DNA of 64,000 nt. Origin: Hydra vulgaris (Eukaryota > Cnidaria > Hydrozoa > Anthoathecata > Hydridae). A program made the position numbers and the translations under genes. The stretch covers positions 41,914,001 to 41,978,000 of the forward strand of contig NC_088933.1 of the NCBI RefSeq assembly GCF_038396675.1, read 5' to 3'. Below are positions 38,570 to 51,803 of the stretch, piece after piece (within the stretch, counting starts at the first letter, position 1; each line of letters starts with the position of its first letter). The notes under the pieces were generated by a model. The model saw only the letters and a list, made by a program, of their open reading frames with translations. It was not told where the DNA came from and did not search any database.

Positions 38570-40740
38570 GATGTTTTCTTGTTTTACCAAGAAAATTTGA
38601 GTCTAACAACAGTAGATGTAGTAGACTACAACAGCTGTTTTAAAGTGTTTTAGTTCGATTCTAAAATCATTTGCAGAAGTTGCATTAATAATGTCTTGAT
38701 CTGGTGTATTCCAAGCTTCTAAAACTCGGTTGGTGAAGAAATTATGCCTAGAGAGTGAGTTTCCTACATATTATCTTCTTAATTTCTGATCATGCCCACT
38801 CGTAGATTAGTTATTTTTTCAGGTTTTAGGAAACAAATTTTACTTGCTCGTTTTTGAACTCTTTCAATAAGATTATTATATTTAGCGTTGTCTGGGTTCC
38901 ATATTTGAAATGCATACTCTAAGTGATGTCGCACGAGTGGTGTGTATAACAGTTTCATTGTATTTTTGTCGATATAGTTGAACGCGTGTTTTATTAACCC
39001 CAACTTACTATTAGCTTTGTTAACAATAGACTCAATATGATGTTCCGATTTTAAATCATTTGAAATATATACACCTAAATCTCGTTCTAACGGTGTCTTT
39101 TTAAGATATTTTCTAAAGATTTATAATTCTTCAGTATTGCATTTTAGTGGGTTTTTATTTGGGTTATCATGACCATTTTATTATTGCCATTTAATCGAAC
39201 ATTCGAAGAGATAATCTGAGTCATCTTGAAGGGAATTATGATGCAAATTTTCATAGTTTTTGTTTATTTTTGCACTTTTGTATCATCTATTTATAATTTA
39301 GCTTTGTTATTTAAACCACTGTTAAGTCATTGATGAAAATTACAAAAAGTAAAGGACCAAGTACTATTCCTTGCAGTACTCCACTTTTTACAGTTTCCCA
39401 TTCTGATACATATTTTCCTTGAACTAATCTTTTTTTTTATGTTATTCAAAAACGAAACACACCAATTAAGTGATAACCCCTTTACACCGATTGACTCCAA
39501 TTTAAGAATTAATCTTTTATGTGCAACCGAGTCGAAAGCTTTTACAAAATCTAAAATGGAAATATCAGCACAGATACCTTTTTTTTTTAAAATAAGTAAG
39601 CATATCTAAGGTTTTTAGCAGATTTGTAATACAGCTTTTTGTTTTTATAAAACCATGTTGGTCTTTGGTTATTAAGTTGTTATCAACAAGGTGTTTTATT
39701 ATTATATCTCTGACAAAACTTTCCATTAGCTTATATACTATCAAGGTTAAAGAGATCGGTCTGCAATTGTCAGCCTTTGAGCGGTCTCCTTTTTTAAACA
39801 ACAGTGTAATATTTGCTTTGAGCCAAAGTTCTGGTAGTGTTGCCGATTCTAGCGATCGGTTAAAAGTAATGCATAACGGTTTGCTAAAACTCTCTGCACA
39901 ATTATTTAAGACTAATGGGTAAACTTCCACTTCCTGGAGATTTGTTTACATTAAGTTTAGATAATCAGTTTGCTATATCAGTTTTGTTGAACATAGAAAT
40001 CAGACAAATTGAATTTGTTACACTTTCACATAATGGAATAACTTTAAGATTTTTATCTGTAAATATGGAACAGAAGAACCTGTTTAAATAGTTTTCTATT
40101 ACCTGCACATCATTTAATAACTCGTTTTTATCGGTAATAAGTGACCTTATGTGGTCTTTAACTTTAAGTTTACTATTGATATAAATTTGTTTTGGGTTTT
40201 GTTTTGATTCAACTGCGATTTTTTTTCGTATGTTTTTATGCTACTTTTAACCAGATTTTTTACTCTTTTATTTTTTTTTTATATTCTTGATTTAGTTTTG
40301 TATTTTTAAAATCTGATATTTTGTAGCAATACCAAAGGTATTCTTATCAGTCTTATTTCGTGCTTAAGCTGCGCGTTCATCCATAGAGATATTTAATTGC
40401 TTCTGAAATTTTTTTTGTTCGATTATAATAGAGGTATACTTTTATCGCAACATTTTTCGTAAATATTAATAAACTTTAAATAACTCTGATTGACGTCTAA
40501 ATTTTTGAATTCCTCGCTCTAATTATGGTTATTCAAAAAGTTAGTGAATTTTTTAAAATTTTCTCTTAATAGTAACGTTGGTGTTTCAATTAAATTTTCT
40601 ATATCCATTTGATCATTTGGGATGGCGTTAAAATTAAAATTCTTAAAATTCTTCAAAAAATTCTTAAAAAATTCGTTAAAAAGTTTTAAAACATATTTTA
40701 TTTTGAATTTGTATCTCATGTTGGTGCTAAAGTATATCAC
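38570..40740 (-). pseudogene. LINE reverse-transcriptase region, degenerate
   Basis: Read right to left: IENLIETPTLLLRENF (40600) precedes the RT; VNKSPG-like codons lie near 39950; then LPELWLKANITLLFKKGDRS and RPISLTLIVYKLMESFV (39850-39700), KDQHGFIKTKSCITNLL, DILDFVKAFDS-type codons near 39550, and SGVLQGI. The catalytic YADD region reads IDDTKV preceded by a stop (39290). PLVRHHLEYAFQIWNPDN and LIERVQKRASKI (38940-38830) follow, then HNFFTNRV-like codons and AWNTPDQD. No start and many stops: an inactive copy truncated before the endonuclease. Confidence 0.82.
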
Positions 40741-40799
40741 ACCGTTATATTACATAGTATTCACATTAAGTTTAAAATATTTTATTTTAGTTAACCAAT

Positions 40800-41560
40800 G
40801 AGTTTGTGAAAGAATCTAGGGAACCTTAACACGTATTCCAGCAAGGAACTTTGACTTTAAAACATCAACGTATTGATGCAGAAAAGAAGTTATAAATTTC
40901 TTGAAAAAAATTAATGAAATTAACAGCAGCTCCGTTGGATTCCGCAGTACTCACTCCTACGAGATTCAAGTAGTGAGCAGCATATGAAATATATTCGGCG
41001 AGAATGGTAATCTCTTTAATTCTTGCTTGTAAACCAAATTGATTCTAGACACATCACTGGTATTGTCGTACGACTGGCCACGGCAATTTTGAATGTTGAT
41101 TGCATACTAATCTAACTTTTTTAAAACGATTACACGCATAAAAACTTCAAAATGATTATGCATGGGAATGAATGCTAAGGACCGCCCAACTGGTTTTGTA
41201 CACATCGGAGTAGAATCAACAATGATTGAGAAATATTTCCAAATTTGATTTCGCTAACTAAGAAATAGTTTGAAGTAAATAAAAAAAATGTACTATAACA
41301 TGTTACTTTAGGATGATCATGTTACTTATAAATTCCATAGCTTCGCCGGCTATTAAATATATGAGTTCTTCGCAAATGTTTTTAGATAAGCACGAGGTAC
41401 AACCCTTTCTTTTCCTCAAGAGTTGGCCGAGGATAGGAACAAATTTTACTAACAGCTCAATACATCCAATAAGGTTTCCGTTTTGTATCGACCCTAGTTT
41501 TTTGTCTGATCCGCGGAATGATAATCCACTGAGAATTAACAAAAAATAAAATATCTAACT
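40800..41560 (-). pseudogene. hAT (DUF4371-type) transposase fragment
   Basis: From the right: LSGLSFRGSDKKLGSIQNGN, LIGCIELLVKFVPILGQLL and LSKNICEELIYLIAGEAMEF (41540-41330), then YFSIIVDSTP (41235), AFIPMHNHFEVFM, DINIQNCRGQSYDN-type codons (41070), and an HQYVDVLKSKFLAGI end near 40860. This is the DUF4371 block and the first catalytic motifs only. A stop follows the first piece, and the frame is lost afterwards. Confidence 0.78.
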
Positions 41561-42039
41561 ATAAAAATAAATATTGGCGGGGCAAGAAGAAGACTTATTT
41601 ACAAAAACCGTAATATTTAAATATCTATAGTTAACAAACTATTTATTAAAAAAATATATAAAAGTAAAATAGATAACAATTCGTTGTCTTTTATAAAAAA
41701 ATTTAAAGAATCAAAGTTTAAGGAAAGAGTAAGATCAAGTGAATAAGAAAAAATAAATAAGATATTATCATTTGCTTAAAACTTAAAAATTTAAACTAAG
41801 ATTTAAAAATAAAAAGTAAATAAATTAATATACACCACAGAAATAACATAAATAAATTAGTATACTTCATAGAAATACCGTAAATAAACTAGCAAACGCC
41901 ATAGAGGTAATACCATAGTAAGGTAATAAAAAAAAACTGTTGATACACTCAGTAACATAATTTTTTGTATTATTTGTTTTTTTGTATTTGAGTGTTAATT
42001 AAAAAAAAACATTTAAAATCGGATATATTAAAATCCATA
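41561..42039. other. AT-rich, probable 3' region of a minus-strand LINE
   Basis: No coding signal. It contains short duplications such as AAATAAATTAGTATAC/AAATAAACTAGCAAAC at 41850-41890. By position it may be the 3' UTR of the RT fragment at 42040-42300. Confidence 0.4.
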
Positions 42040-42300
42040 AGTAAGAATGCCTGCTTTGATTCATTTTTAAACTGCTCTATACTAGTTTTATGTGTATTTA
42101 CAATTTTGGGAAACATTTTACACAAGTAAGGTCCACGATAAAGAACTGAATATGAAGTTAGTTTCGAATTATATTTTGGAACAACAAAGTTGTCATTTGA
42201 AAATTATGTTGGATATTTATGAAATATTTTGTCAAAATAGGATTTAAATATTTTAGGAGGTAATCCTATATTTGTTTTATACATGAAAAGTTATTGCAAA
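42040..42300 (-). pseudogene. LINE reverse-transcriptase C-terminal fragment
   Basis: The minus strand reads LFMYKTNIGLPPKIFKSYFD, SYSVLYRGPYLCKMFPKIVN and SIEQFKNESKQAF. The YRGPxLWN-type motif and the following SxxxFKxxLK are typical of LINE C-termini. A similar piece is at 60480-60700. Confidence 0.68.
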
Positions 42301-43368
42301 GATTAAAAACCTCTTGGACATGAGAGGAAGTCAAGGATAGAGGCCCTATAATAATTTTTCTTTCAAATTATATATCTTTCAAAAATTCACTTAGATGCTC
42401 TGGCCCCTTGAACTCCGTGGCCTCCCGACACGTGTACAGTGTGTCCGTTGGTTAAACCGGCACTGATAATATAAATTAATTTAATATCTATATATATTAT
42501 AAATTATTATATTTATGTTTCAGTTTAAATTTAAACTTTATGCTCCAGTTAATTTTAATTTGAAAAAGAGTTTATCTTCGGTTAATCAGATATAAGAGAA
42601 AAAAATGTTTTTGTTCTAACGCAAATCAAATGTCCGTTGTTGTTGGGAAACAACTTCAAATGAACCAAAAAATCTATGTTGTTTTGTGTTATTAGATCAA
42701 TAATAAATCTGAATCTACTTAAATCTAATTAAAAGTTAATTATATTGGCGCCCATAACATTAAACTTTTTTTTATTGTTATCTTGTATTTCTCTATTTAC
42801 ACTCGAACAGGAATCCAAATACAATTTTATTTATTTTTCTTAATTTTTATTTTTTTTTTCATTTTTATTTATTTTTCTTCATTTTTCTTTATTTTTATTC
42901 ATTTTTTAAAAGTACATTTAAACCATCAAAATCTTTACATCACTTGCCAGTAGTAAGCAGTTACTGATGTAAAGTATTATTGTAAGTGATGTAAAGTATT
43001 TTTTGTATCTCAATGAATATTTAAAAAAATTAAAACCAAAATAAATCTCAAGACAATTTGCACGAAATATTTGATTTTACACTTTCATTCACAAAGGAGC
43101 CTAAGCACTAAGTATGCAAGCCATGAAAATATATTCCTTATTATCTACTGTAATGCAGAAAGCAACATTGCAGAGGATTTTAAAACTAAGGGTTATTGAG
43201 ATTCTTTGAGATGTGTCCAAGATCGAAAAAATACCTAAATTGAACTTTGCAAAAGCTCCGAGAGCTTAAGAGTTAAGTGAAGAAAAGTACAAAAATCTAT
43301 TTTTACTAATTGCGTTGTTGGTGTTAAGATTGGCACCTTTATGAACTCTTTTTATTAAAATTCTCACA
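42301..43368. other. AT-rich interval, no gene recognised
   Basis: Contains TTTATTTTTCTTCATT repeats at 42830-42905 and a repeated word GTGATGTAAAGTATT near 42965-43005. No coding signal. Confidence 0.45.
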
Positions 43369-43648
43369 AAGGCAATAAGTTTAAAGTTAAACCAGATTCA
43401 TACAAAAAAAAGTTAATCCAGATGCATAAGATGGGGTATAAAGCTAAAGCCTAATAAATGTTTGCTTCTTATGTTTATAACACAAAACAAAGTTTTATTT
43501 AATTCTTTATTTCAGCAGAAGTTTTATTATTCATTCATGAAACATGTTATATTATTCATTCATAAAACATGTTATATTATTCATTATAAAAATTGTACAA
43601 TTATCAAATATCATTAAGGTAAAATAGAGAATAAACAACCTTTTTTCA
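43369..43648 (+). repeat. 280-bp direct duplication, copy 1
   Basis: The same 280 bases recur at 44555-44834 with only three substitutions that I can find, in the same orientation and 1186 bases apart. It begins AAGGCAATAAGTTTAAAG and ends CAACCTTTTTTCA. It contains an internal repeat of AAACATGTTATATTATTCAT. Confidence 0.93.
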
Positions 43649-43981
43649 GTAAAATCGAGTCCCCAATAAAAAAAAGATTTTAAAAAACTCTCTTTAAAAA
43701 TTTTTTTTTCTCCTTTTTCCGAAAAAAAATTCTTCCTCTACACTTCGTAGATCTACTTAATCCCATTCAAATCAGAAAAATAATGATATCTTGAGATTAT
43801 CAGTTATCTACAAACATTTATCTTGCGCATTTTAGTCTTAATATGATTGTTTTGAAATTGAACCTGCTTTTTTGACAACAACAACAAAAAAGTGAAACTA
43901 TCATAATAGGTTTGCAAAATGAATGTTCGAATAATGTCCAAATAATATTCAAAAAAGGTTCGAATAATGGTCGAATAATGT

Positions 43982-44056
43982 TTTCAAAAAGATATATTAT
44001 ATCTTTTTGAAACGCATTTCTTTACAATCAAGTTTTTAAAACTTGATTGTAAAGAA
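43982..44056. repeat. Two adjacent perfect hairpins
   Basis: Hairpin 1 at 43982-44012: 15-base arms TTTCAAAAAGATATA and a 1-base loop. Hairpin 2 at 44018-44056: 19-base arms TTCTTTACAATCAAGTTTT and a 1-base loop. Several TTCGAATAATG words precede them (43925-43980). Confidence 0.9.
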
Positions 44057-44289
44057 TTATATATATATAAAAAATCTTTACAAACGGTTTTAAACAAAAG
44101 AAACGAAAAACCTTGTAAAAATATAAAAGAACCTAATTTGGCTGAATTTAAATTTTTTTTTAATATTAAAATTTTTCAAAAATCAGTTCTGCTAATTTAA
44201 ACAATGGAAACCTTAATAGAATTGAAAATCATTTTAGAAAAATTTAAAATTAATTAACACAAATTGAATATTTTGATTACCAATCATAG

Positions 44290-44524
<235 letters not shown>

Positions 44525-44554
44525 GTCAGGGGCGTGCAGAGCGCCCCTGGCGTT

Positions 44555-44834
44555 AAGGCAATAAGTTTAAAGTTAAACCAGATTCATACAAAAAAAAGTT
44601 AATCCAGATGCATAAGACGGGGTATAAAGCTAAAGCCTAATAAATGTTTGCTTCTTATGTTTATAACTCAAAACAAAGTTTTATTTAATTTTTTATTTCA
44701 GCAGAAGTTTTATTATTCATTCATGAAACATGTTATATTATTCATTCATAAAACATGTTATATTATTCATTATAAAAATTGTACAATTATCAAATATCAT
44801 TAAGGTAAAATAGAGAATAAACAACCTTTTTTCA
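44555..44834 (+). repeat. 280-bp direct duplication, copy 2
   Basis: Partner of 43369-43648, equal in length. The flanks differ on both sides, so the duplicated block has sharp edges. Confidence 0.93.
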
Positions 44835-45118
44835 AATCTAATAATTTTTTTAAAAATAAATTTAGCGTTGCGTAATTTATAGAAGATCCCTGCGGAAGAG
44901 CTTTTGTTTAAATCTTATCTACATGCTTATCTTGAATTTAGCGGGAAAAGCTATAATGTGTTTAAATCTTATTTTAAAAATGGCGTATTTGGATTAGTTT
45001 TTTTACAGGCGATTTGCTTGATTGTACAATTTAATTTATAGATTAATAAAAATAAATTTAATTTTTTCATTTTTTGTGATTAATTATATATATAAATTTT
45101 GTATTAATTATTTAATCG

Positions 45119-45560
<442 letters not shown>

Positions 45561-45569
45561 ATTAGACGA

Positions 45570-48109
45570 AAGTATTTAAAAAAATAAAAATAAAACGCAC
45601 GTATCCATCTGGTGCATCAAAGTTAAAAATCAGTAAAGTAAAAAAAGCGGCTCTACAAAAAGGAAGGCAAACATTATTTGATGTTGGAATTACAACTACT
45701 CCTAAAACATCAGATGCCCTTTACACTAGCTCAACGAAGCAAAAATATGACGGTAGTATCCAATCTTCTGTTTCTGGTAATAGTGCTGGCAGTATAGAGA
45801 AATTAGCCACTTTTGAAGACTGTCAAATTAGTGGTAGTGATAATACTTCTACAAGGACCACTAGCAGTGATGGACCAGCATTGTTGCAGCCATTTGACAT
45901 TGGTGAATTTGAAACAGAAAATTTCTCCCCTTCTCAGCTGGAAAAGTTTGTCATGGCTGGTCACATTCCTTTCCCACTGGATATGCCAAAAGATAATGGA
46001 AATCACATATTTCCAATGTCAGTTTTGAAAAGCAGAATGCCGAATGGGGAATCCTTCTCGCGGGATTGGCTTGTATTTAGCCCAGCAAAGACAGGATTGT
46101 ATATGACTTCATCCCTTGCAATGATTTGAGGATGGGGATATGAAAAGAAGTGGAAGAATCTCATCAGTCGAATTTCTGAACATGAGCATTCGAAAATCCA
46201 TAAACAATGCTACATTCAGTGGCGTGAATTGGAAGCTCGAATGAAAACTGATCAGTCAATTGAACATTTGATGAATCGCCAAATTCTCAATGAAGCTGAC
46301 ACCTGGAGAAAAATCTTGGAACGAATCTTGGATGTGATTCTGTTTCTTGGTGAACGTGGATTGGCTATTCGTGGAAAATCTGACCTAATTGGAGATTCTC
46401 ATAATGGAAATTTCTTAGGATTGCTGGAACTGATTTTGCATTATGACCCAATTCTTAAGGAACATGTGATAAAAGTTAAACAATCACAGGACAAGGGTCA
46501 ACGTCTTCAGGCGCATTACTTGTCAAATCGTTCTCAAAATGAATTCATTGGCCTTTGTGCAGCTGAGGTTCGCAGGCAAATTATAGAAGAGTGCAAGTCT
46601 GCAAAGTATTTTTCAATTATGGTTGATGCCACTCCTGATGTGAGCCATACTGAACAAAGTTCGTTTGTCATTCGATATGTACATGAAAAAGAACCTGGAA
46701 AATTTTTAATTGAAGAGCGGTTTTTGATCTTTGCAAATTGTGCCAAGAAGACTGGATCTGATATTGCGGAATTAATTCTGGAAACTTTGGAAACATTAAA
46801 AAATTTGTTTTGAAGACTGCCGTGGCCAAGGCTATGACAATGGAGTCAACATGTCAGGAAAATATAAGGGTGTTCAAGCTATCCTACAAAAGAAGAACCC
46901 ATTGTCTGTATTCTCACCCTGTGGTTGTCATTCATTGAATTTGTGTGGAAAGAATGCTGCCTCAAGCTGTACAGATGCTGAGACTTTCTTTGGAACTGTT
47001 TAAACCGTATATACGATCTTTTCTGCTAGTCCGCAACGCTGGGAAATATTGCAAAAGAGACTTCACGGTGTGTCTTTGCATGGACAATCAGGAACACGAT
47101 GGACTGAGAGACTTGACAGCATTCGCCCTTTCTATAATCACTTGAGCCAAATCATTGAATCTTTGAAAGAAGTTAAGAGCTTGAATCTCACGCCTAAAGC
47201 AAAAACTGAGATTAGAGGTGCCCTAAAATATATGAGCTCCTTCAAATGTGTTCTCATGTCTGGAATTTGGCTAAAAGTTCTCACATTGATTGACCGCTGC
47301 AACCAGGTCATTCAGGCAAGAAAAGCAACTATTGATATTAAGGTGGAAAATATTGAAGCATTGATTAGTCAACTCAAATCTGTTCGGGAGGAATGGCCTA
47401 CAAATTTAGAAGAAGCCGAGTTAGTTGCAGATGTTGCAAAAATCAGTTCTGAATTTCCAATCCACAGAAAAGTGAAACGCAAAAGTTTTTTTGGGGAGCA
47501 AATTTAAGGTGATGAACAAATTACGGAATTAACAGAAGCAGAATCATGAGAGGAGGCAACATTTCGGAGAACGGTTTTTTATCACATTTTTGATTCTGTA
47601 ATTGGTGGACTTACTGCACGTTTCACAGCAATTCAAGAAATCCTTTCTATATTCTCTTTTTTGTAGAAGTATCAAAAACTGTCTGAAGCAGAAATCAAGA
47701 GTGCTTGCTCACATTTTTCGCAAAAATATTCTTGTGATGTGACCGAAAATGAACTGACTGAAGAATTGCTTCACATAAAACAAATTCATACTGCAAATTT
47801 TGGAAAGGAACCTCTTGCCCCATTTGACTTATTAAACAAAATTTCTGAAATGAAGCTTGGAGAACTCTTTAGAAATATAGTAATTGCATTGCGTATTTCT
47901 GCTTCAATTCCAGTGACAGTGGCTTCAAGTGAGCGTTCATTTAGTAAATTGAAGCTCATCAAGAATTTTTTTGCGCTCAACTATGGGACAAGAACGAACA
48001 TGTGACCTCGTTATTTTGAGTATCGAGTGTCTATTAGCAAAAAATATTGATTTCCATGATGTGATTGAAAAGTTTGCTAAACAAAAGACAAGAAAAATAA
48101 TATTGTAAG
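45570..48109 (+). pseudogene. hAT (ZMYM1-like, DUF4371) transposase, nearly full length
   Basis: The N-terminal basic [18 protein letters not shown] runs open to 46126 (ALLQPFDIGEF, SFSRDWLVFSPAKTGLYMT, a TTF-type finger missing its Cys residues). A stop at 46127 is followed by an open stretch 46229-46813: DTWRKILERILDVILFLGE, DSHNGNFLGLLELILHYDP (DUF4371) and YFSIMVDATPDVSHTEQ with a catalytic Asp. GVNMSG-like codons near 46845 and CGCHSLNLCG near 46930 carry the next motifs. LHGQSGTRWTERLDS (47070) and SIPVTVASSERSFSKLKLIK (47905) give the C-terminal dimerisation region. After one shift the end reads DFHDVIEKFAKQKTRKIIL with TAA at about 48107. About five lesions. Confidence 0.87.
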
Positions 48110-48159
48110 AAACTATTTAATTATACTTATATTCCAGTAATATATTAAAAAAATTTAAG

Positions 48160-48244
48160 CAGGCCTTTTTTTTTTTTGGAGTAAAGGGGGTGGGCCCCTA
48201 AACTGAAGGATGCTCGGGGCCCCCAAATCCTATGCAAGGCCCTG
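48160..48244 (+). mobile_element. hAT right end
   Basis: GGGGGCCCCGAGCATCC in inverse, ending GCAAGGCCCTG at 48244, is a GC-rich hAT terminus just after the transposase relic. A matching left terminus is not visible; it was probably lost at the TA tract to 45560. Confidence 0.65.
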
Positions 48245-48687
<443 letters not shown>

Positions 48688-49377
48688 TTGTCAGATCAGG
48701 TTATCCTGTCCAATCAGGTTATCCTGCTACTGGTAACATGTAACCCAGTACAATCTGCTTCATGTCCAGCTGCCTTGTAGGATACGCCTTTTTAGACAAA
48801 GGCTAGGAGATGCCAACTCCGATTTAAAACACCCCCTGCCTTGGGGCTTTTGGTTGAGTAAAGGCTAGAGATGGTGTCTCGATAAAAATACTCATCTTGG
48901 GCAGATGTTAAATGCACCTAACTACTGTCTTGTAGAAGGCCTCCTAGGCAAAGACTTTGGGGTAAACAGATTCTATCTGTTGACCAGCCTTGCACCCCTT
49001 CTTCATCTATTAGGCTGGCGCAGATGTATTTTTAATACATTGTTTCCTGTTTAGGATGTTGAATGCTGGATCTTCGTGACTCAATGCATGGGTTTTGCTT
49101 GTGTCTCTGTTTTTATGACTAGGCAACTCATTCTATTATCTCCTAACCAGGGTACAGCTCTAAAACTCAGTTTTATTCTTCTGAGGCCGGCTGGTTGTTA
49201 GGTTTCCCGAACTCTGTGGTAGCTCTCAGAGAGGCTGATTCTATCAACAGCTGAAAAATATCAAAGTATTAACAGTGCCATGTTGCGCATGGGTGGTGTC
49301 CCTGTTTGTACTTTTGGTGTGCATTGCGGAGGCCACATTTAGACCCCTTTGTTACGGCTTAGGGTTTATTAGTAGCA

Positions 49378-51803
49378 ATGAGACAATTGCTTGGGCTATT
49401 AAACAGTGTTCTTAGTACTATCTATGCTTTGAGTCAAGTTCTTCAATCTAATTTAAAAATGAATAAAGTACCAAAAACTATAAAACACAAAAAACCATTA
49501 TCATCTCCAAGTTCTCTAAACCTATCATTCACTAATATTCGTGGTCTTCGAAGTAACTTTTCTTCTGTTGAGTCTTATCTCTTGCAAAGTTCACCAGACC
49601 TACTTGCTCTTTGTGAGACTAATTTGAGTTCTGCTGTCTCATCTTGTGATCTTAGTGTTGATGGTTATCTTCCTCTAATTCGTAAAGATTCCAATAGTCA
49701 CATGCTTAGCCTGGGCATTTACATTCGTAAGAATTCACCCATTTGTCGTGAAACTAGGTTTGAATCCACATACTATTCTTTCATGTGCTTTCGTTTAGCA
49801 CCACTTCACTCTATTGCCTTTTTCTTTGTTTTATATCACTCTCCTTCATCTCAAGACTGCACACTTTTTGACATTATTTCTGATCATATTGACCAAGCCC
49901 TCTCTCTTTATCCATCAGCTAATATAGTTGTTGTCGGTGACTTCAACGCTCACCACTCGGAATGGCTTGGCTCTAGTGTCAGTGATTCGGCAGGCATTAA
50001 AGCCCACAACTTTTGCCTTTCTCAATCCCTAACTCAAATAGCCTTCTTTCCAACTCGCATTCCAGACAATCCGAACCATTTACCTTCTCTACTCGACTTA
50101 TATCTTGTTTCTGATCCTAGTCAGTGCTCAGTTTCTCCACTTTCACCCTTAGGTGCTTCTGATCACAGTTTGATCTATCTAAAACTAATATCTCATTCTT
50201 CTTCATCACCTGAATCCCCTTATTATTAAACATCTTACAACTATAGTAAAGCTGACTGGGATTCTTTCCGTGATTTTCTTCGTGATGGCCCTTGGGTAGA
50301 AATCTTTCGTCTTCCTGTCGACAAATGTGCTTCTTACATAACTTCGTGGATTCAAGCTGGCATGGAATCTTTTATTCCTCTCGACGATTCCAGGTCAAGC
50401 CTCACTCTCCTCCATGGTTTTCTTCACACTGTGCTGCTGCGATTGCCAATCGAAACTGTTACTTCCATATTTATCATCAAAACAATTCTCCAGAAAACAG
50501 ACGTCTGTTTATTACTGCTAGAAACAATTGTAAAAAGGTTTTGTCTAACGCCAAAACCTGCTATTCTCAGGTCATGAAATCTCGTATCTCATCCTAAAAA
50601 TTAGGCTCTCTTGACTTCTGGAGAATCTTTAATAATATCAATAATAAAGGCAAATCTATAATTCCACCTCTCTTGTATGGTTTAGACTTTGTCACCTCAC
50701 CTAAAGACAAAGCTGAATTGTTTGCTAAAAACTTTTCATCAATATCATCTCTTGATTCCACTAGTTGCTTCATATCACTCCAGCATCTGTATCTAAAGTG
50801 ATTTTCTGCCTAGACTCTTCTAAAGCTAGTGGCGGAGCTGTCGTCTATACTCTCAAAACTATTCAACAAGTGCTTATCAGAGTCTTGCTTTCTGACCATC
50901 AATATGGATTTTGATCTTCTCGTTCTACAGCTGATTTGTTAATAGTAATAGCTGACAGGTTTTATCGTGCATTAGATAAAGATGGAGAGGTTAAGGCCAT
51001 CGCTCTCGACATTTCAAAAGCTTTTGATAAAGTTTCGCATGCTGGTCTTCTCCATAAGCTTTCTTCTTATGGTGTATCCGGCAACATCTTTAAGATCATC
51101 GAATCCTTCCTTTCCAATCGTAGCATAAAAGTTGTCCTCGATGGACAACACTCTTCTTCTTATTCTGTAACTTCAGGGGTTCCTCAAGGTTCTATCCTTG
51201 GCCCTATACTCTTTTTAATCTACATTAACGATCGTCCAGATATTCTCTCATCTAAGGTGGCATTGTTTGCTGATGACACTACCATTTATTCTTGTCGTGA
51301 TAAAAAACCAACACCTTCTGATTGCTTGGAGCAATCAGAAGGTGTTGGTTTCTGCTACAGCATGGGGCTCACAGTGGCTGGTGAAATTTAATTCAGATAA
51401 AACTCAATTTTTTTCAGCCAATCGTTATCGCAATAATTTAGATCTTCCTATATTTATGAACGGTGATGTACTCGATGAGTCACCTACTCTTCATCTTCTA
51501 GGATTAACTCTTACTTCCAATCTTTCTTGGAAACCATATATAAAATCAGTTGCAAAATTAGCATCTGCTAAGGTTGCATCTCTTTATCGAGCTCGTCACT
51601 TTCTTACTTCGGATTCTATTCTCTATCTCTATAAATCTCAAATCCGGCCTTGTATGGAATATTGTTGCCATATCTGGGGCGGATCCTCTAATGATGCCCT
51701 TTCTCTTTTAGACAAGGTGCAAAAACGCGTTGTAAACATAGTTGGACCTGCTCTTGCAGCCAACCTCATACCATTCTTTGATCAATTTTTTGATATTGAC
51801 TGA
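49378..51803 (+). pseudogene. LINE endonuclease/reverse-transcriptase polyprotein
   Basis: 49378-50229 is open: LSFTNIRGLRSNF (N motif), SPDLLALCETNL (E motif), VVVGDFNAHHSEWLG (D and N), LLDLYLVSD and LGASDHSLIYL (SDH) form a complete APE endonuclease. A stop at 50227, then KPHSPPWFSSHCAAAIANRN and KLGSLDFWRIFNNINNKGKS lead to the RT. About 150 codons before the RT core are missing near 50790-50900. RT motifs are ALDISKAFDKVSHAGLLHKL, SGVPQGSILGPILFLIYIND and LFADDTTIYS (catalytic FADD). A palindrome at 51305-51351 shifts the frame. WLVKFNSDKTQFFSANRYRN and IRPCMEYCCHIWGG follow to 51803. It is not functional as it stands. Confidence 0.9.
51305..51351. repeat. Perfect 22-bp palindrome inside the RT region
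   Basis: Arms 51305-51326 and 51330-51351 are exact complements around the loop TGG. It sits 20 bases after the FADD region, where the thumb-adjacent codons should be, and joins two frames. Confidence 0.95.
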
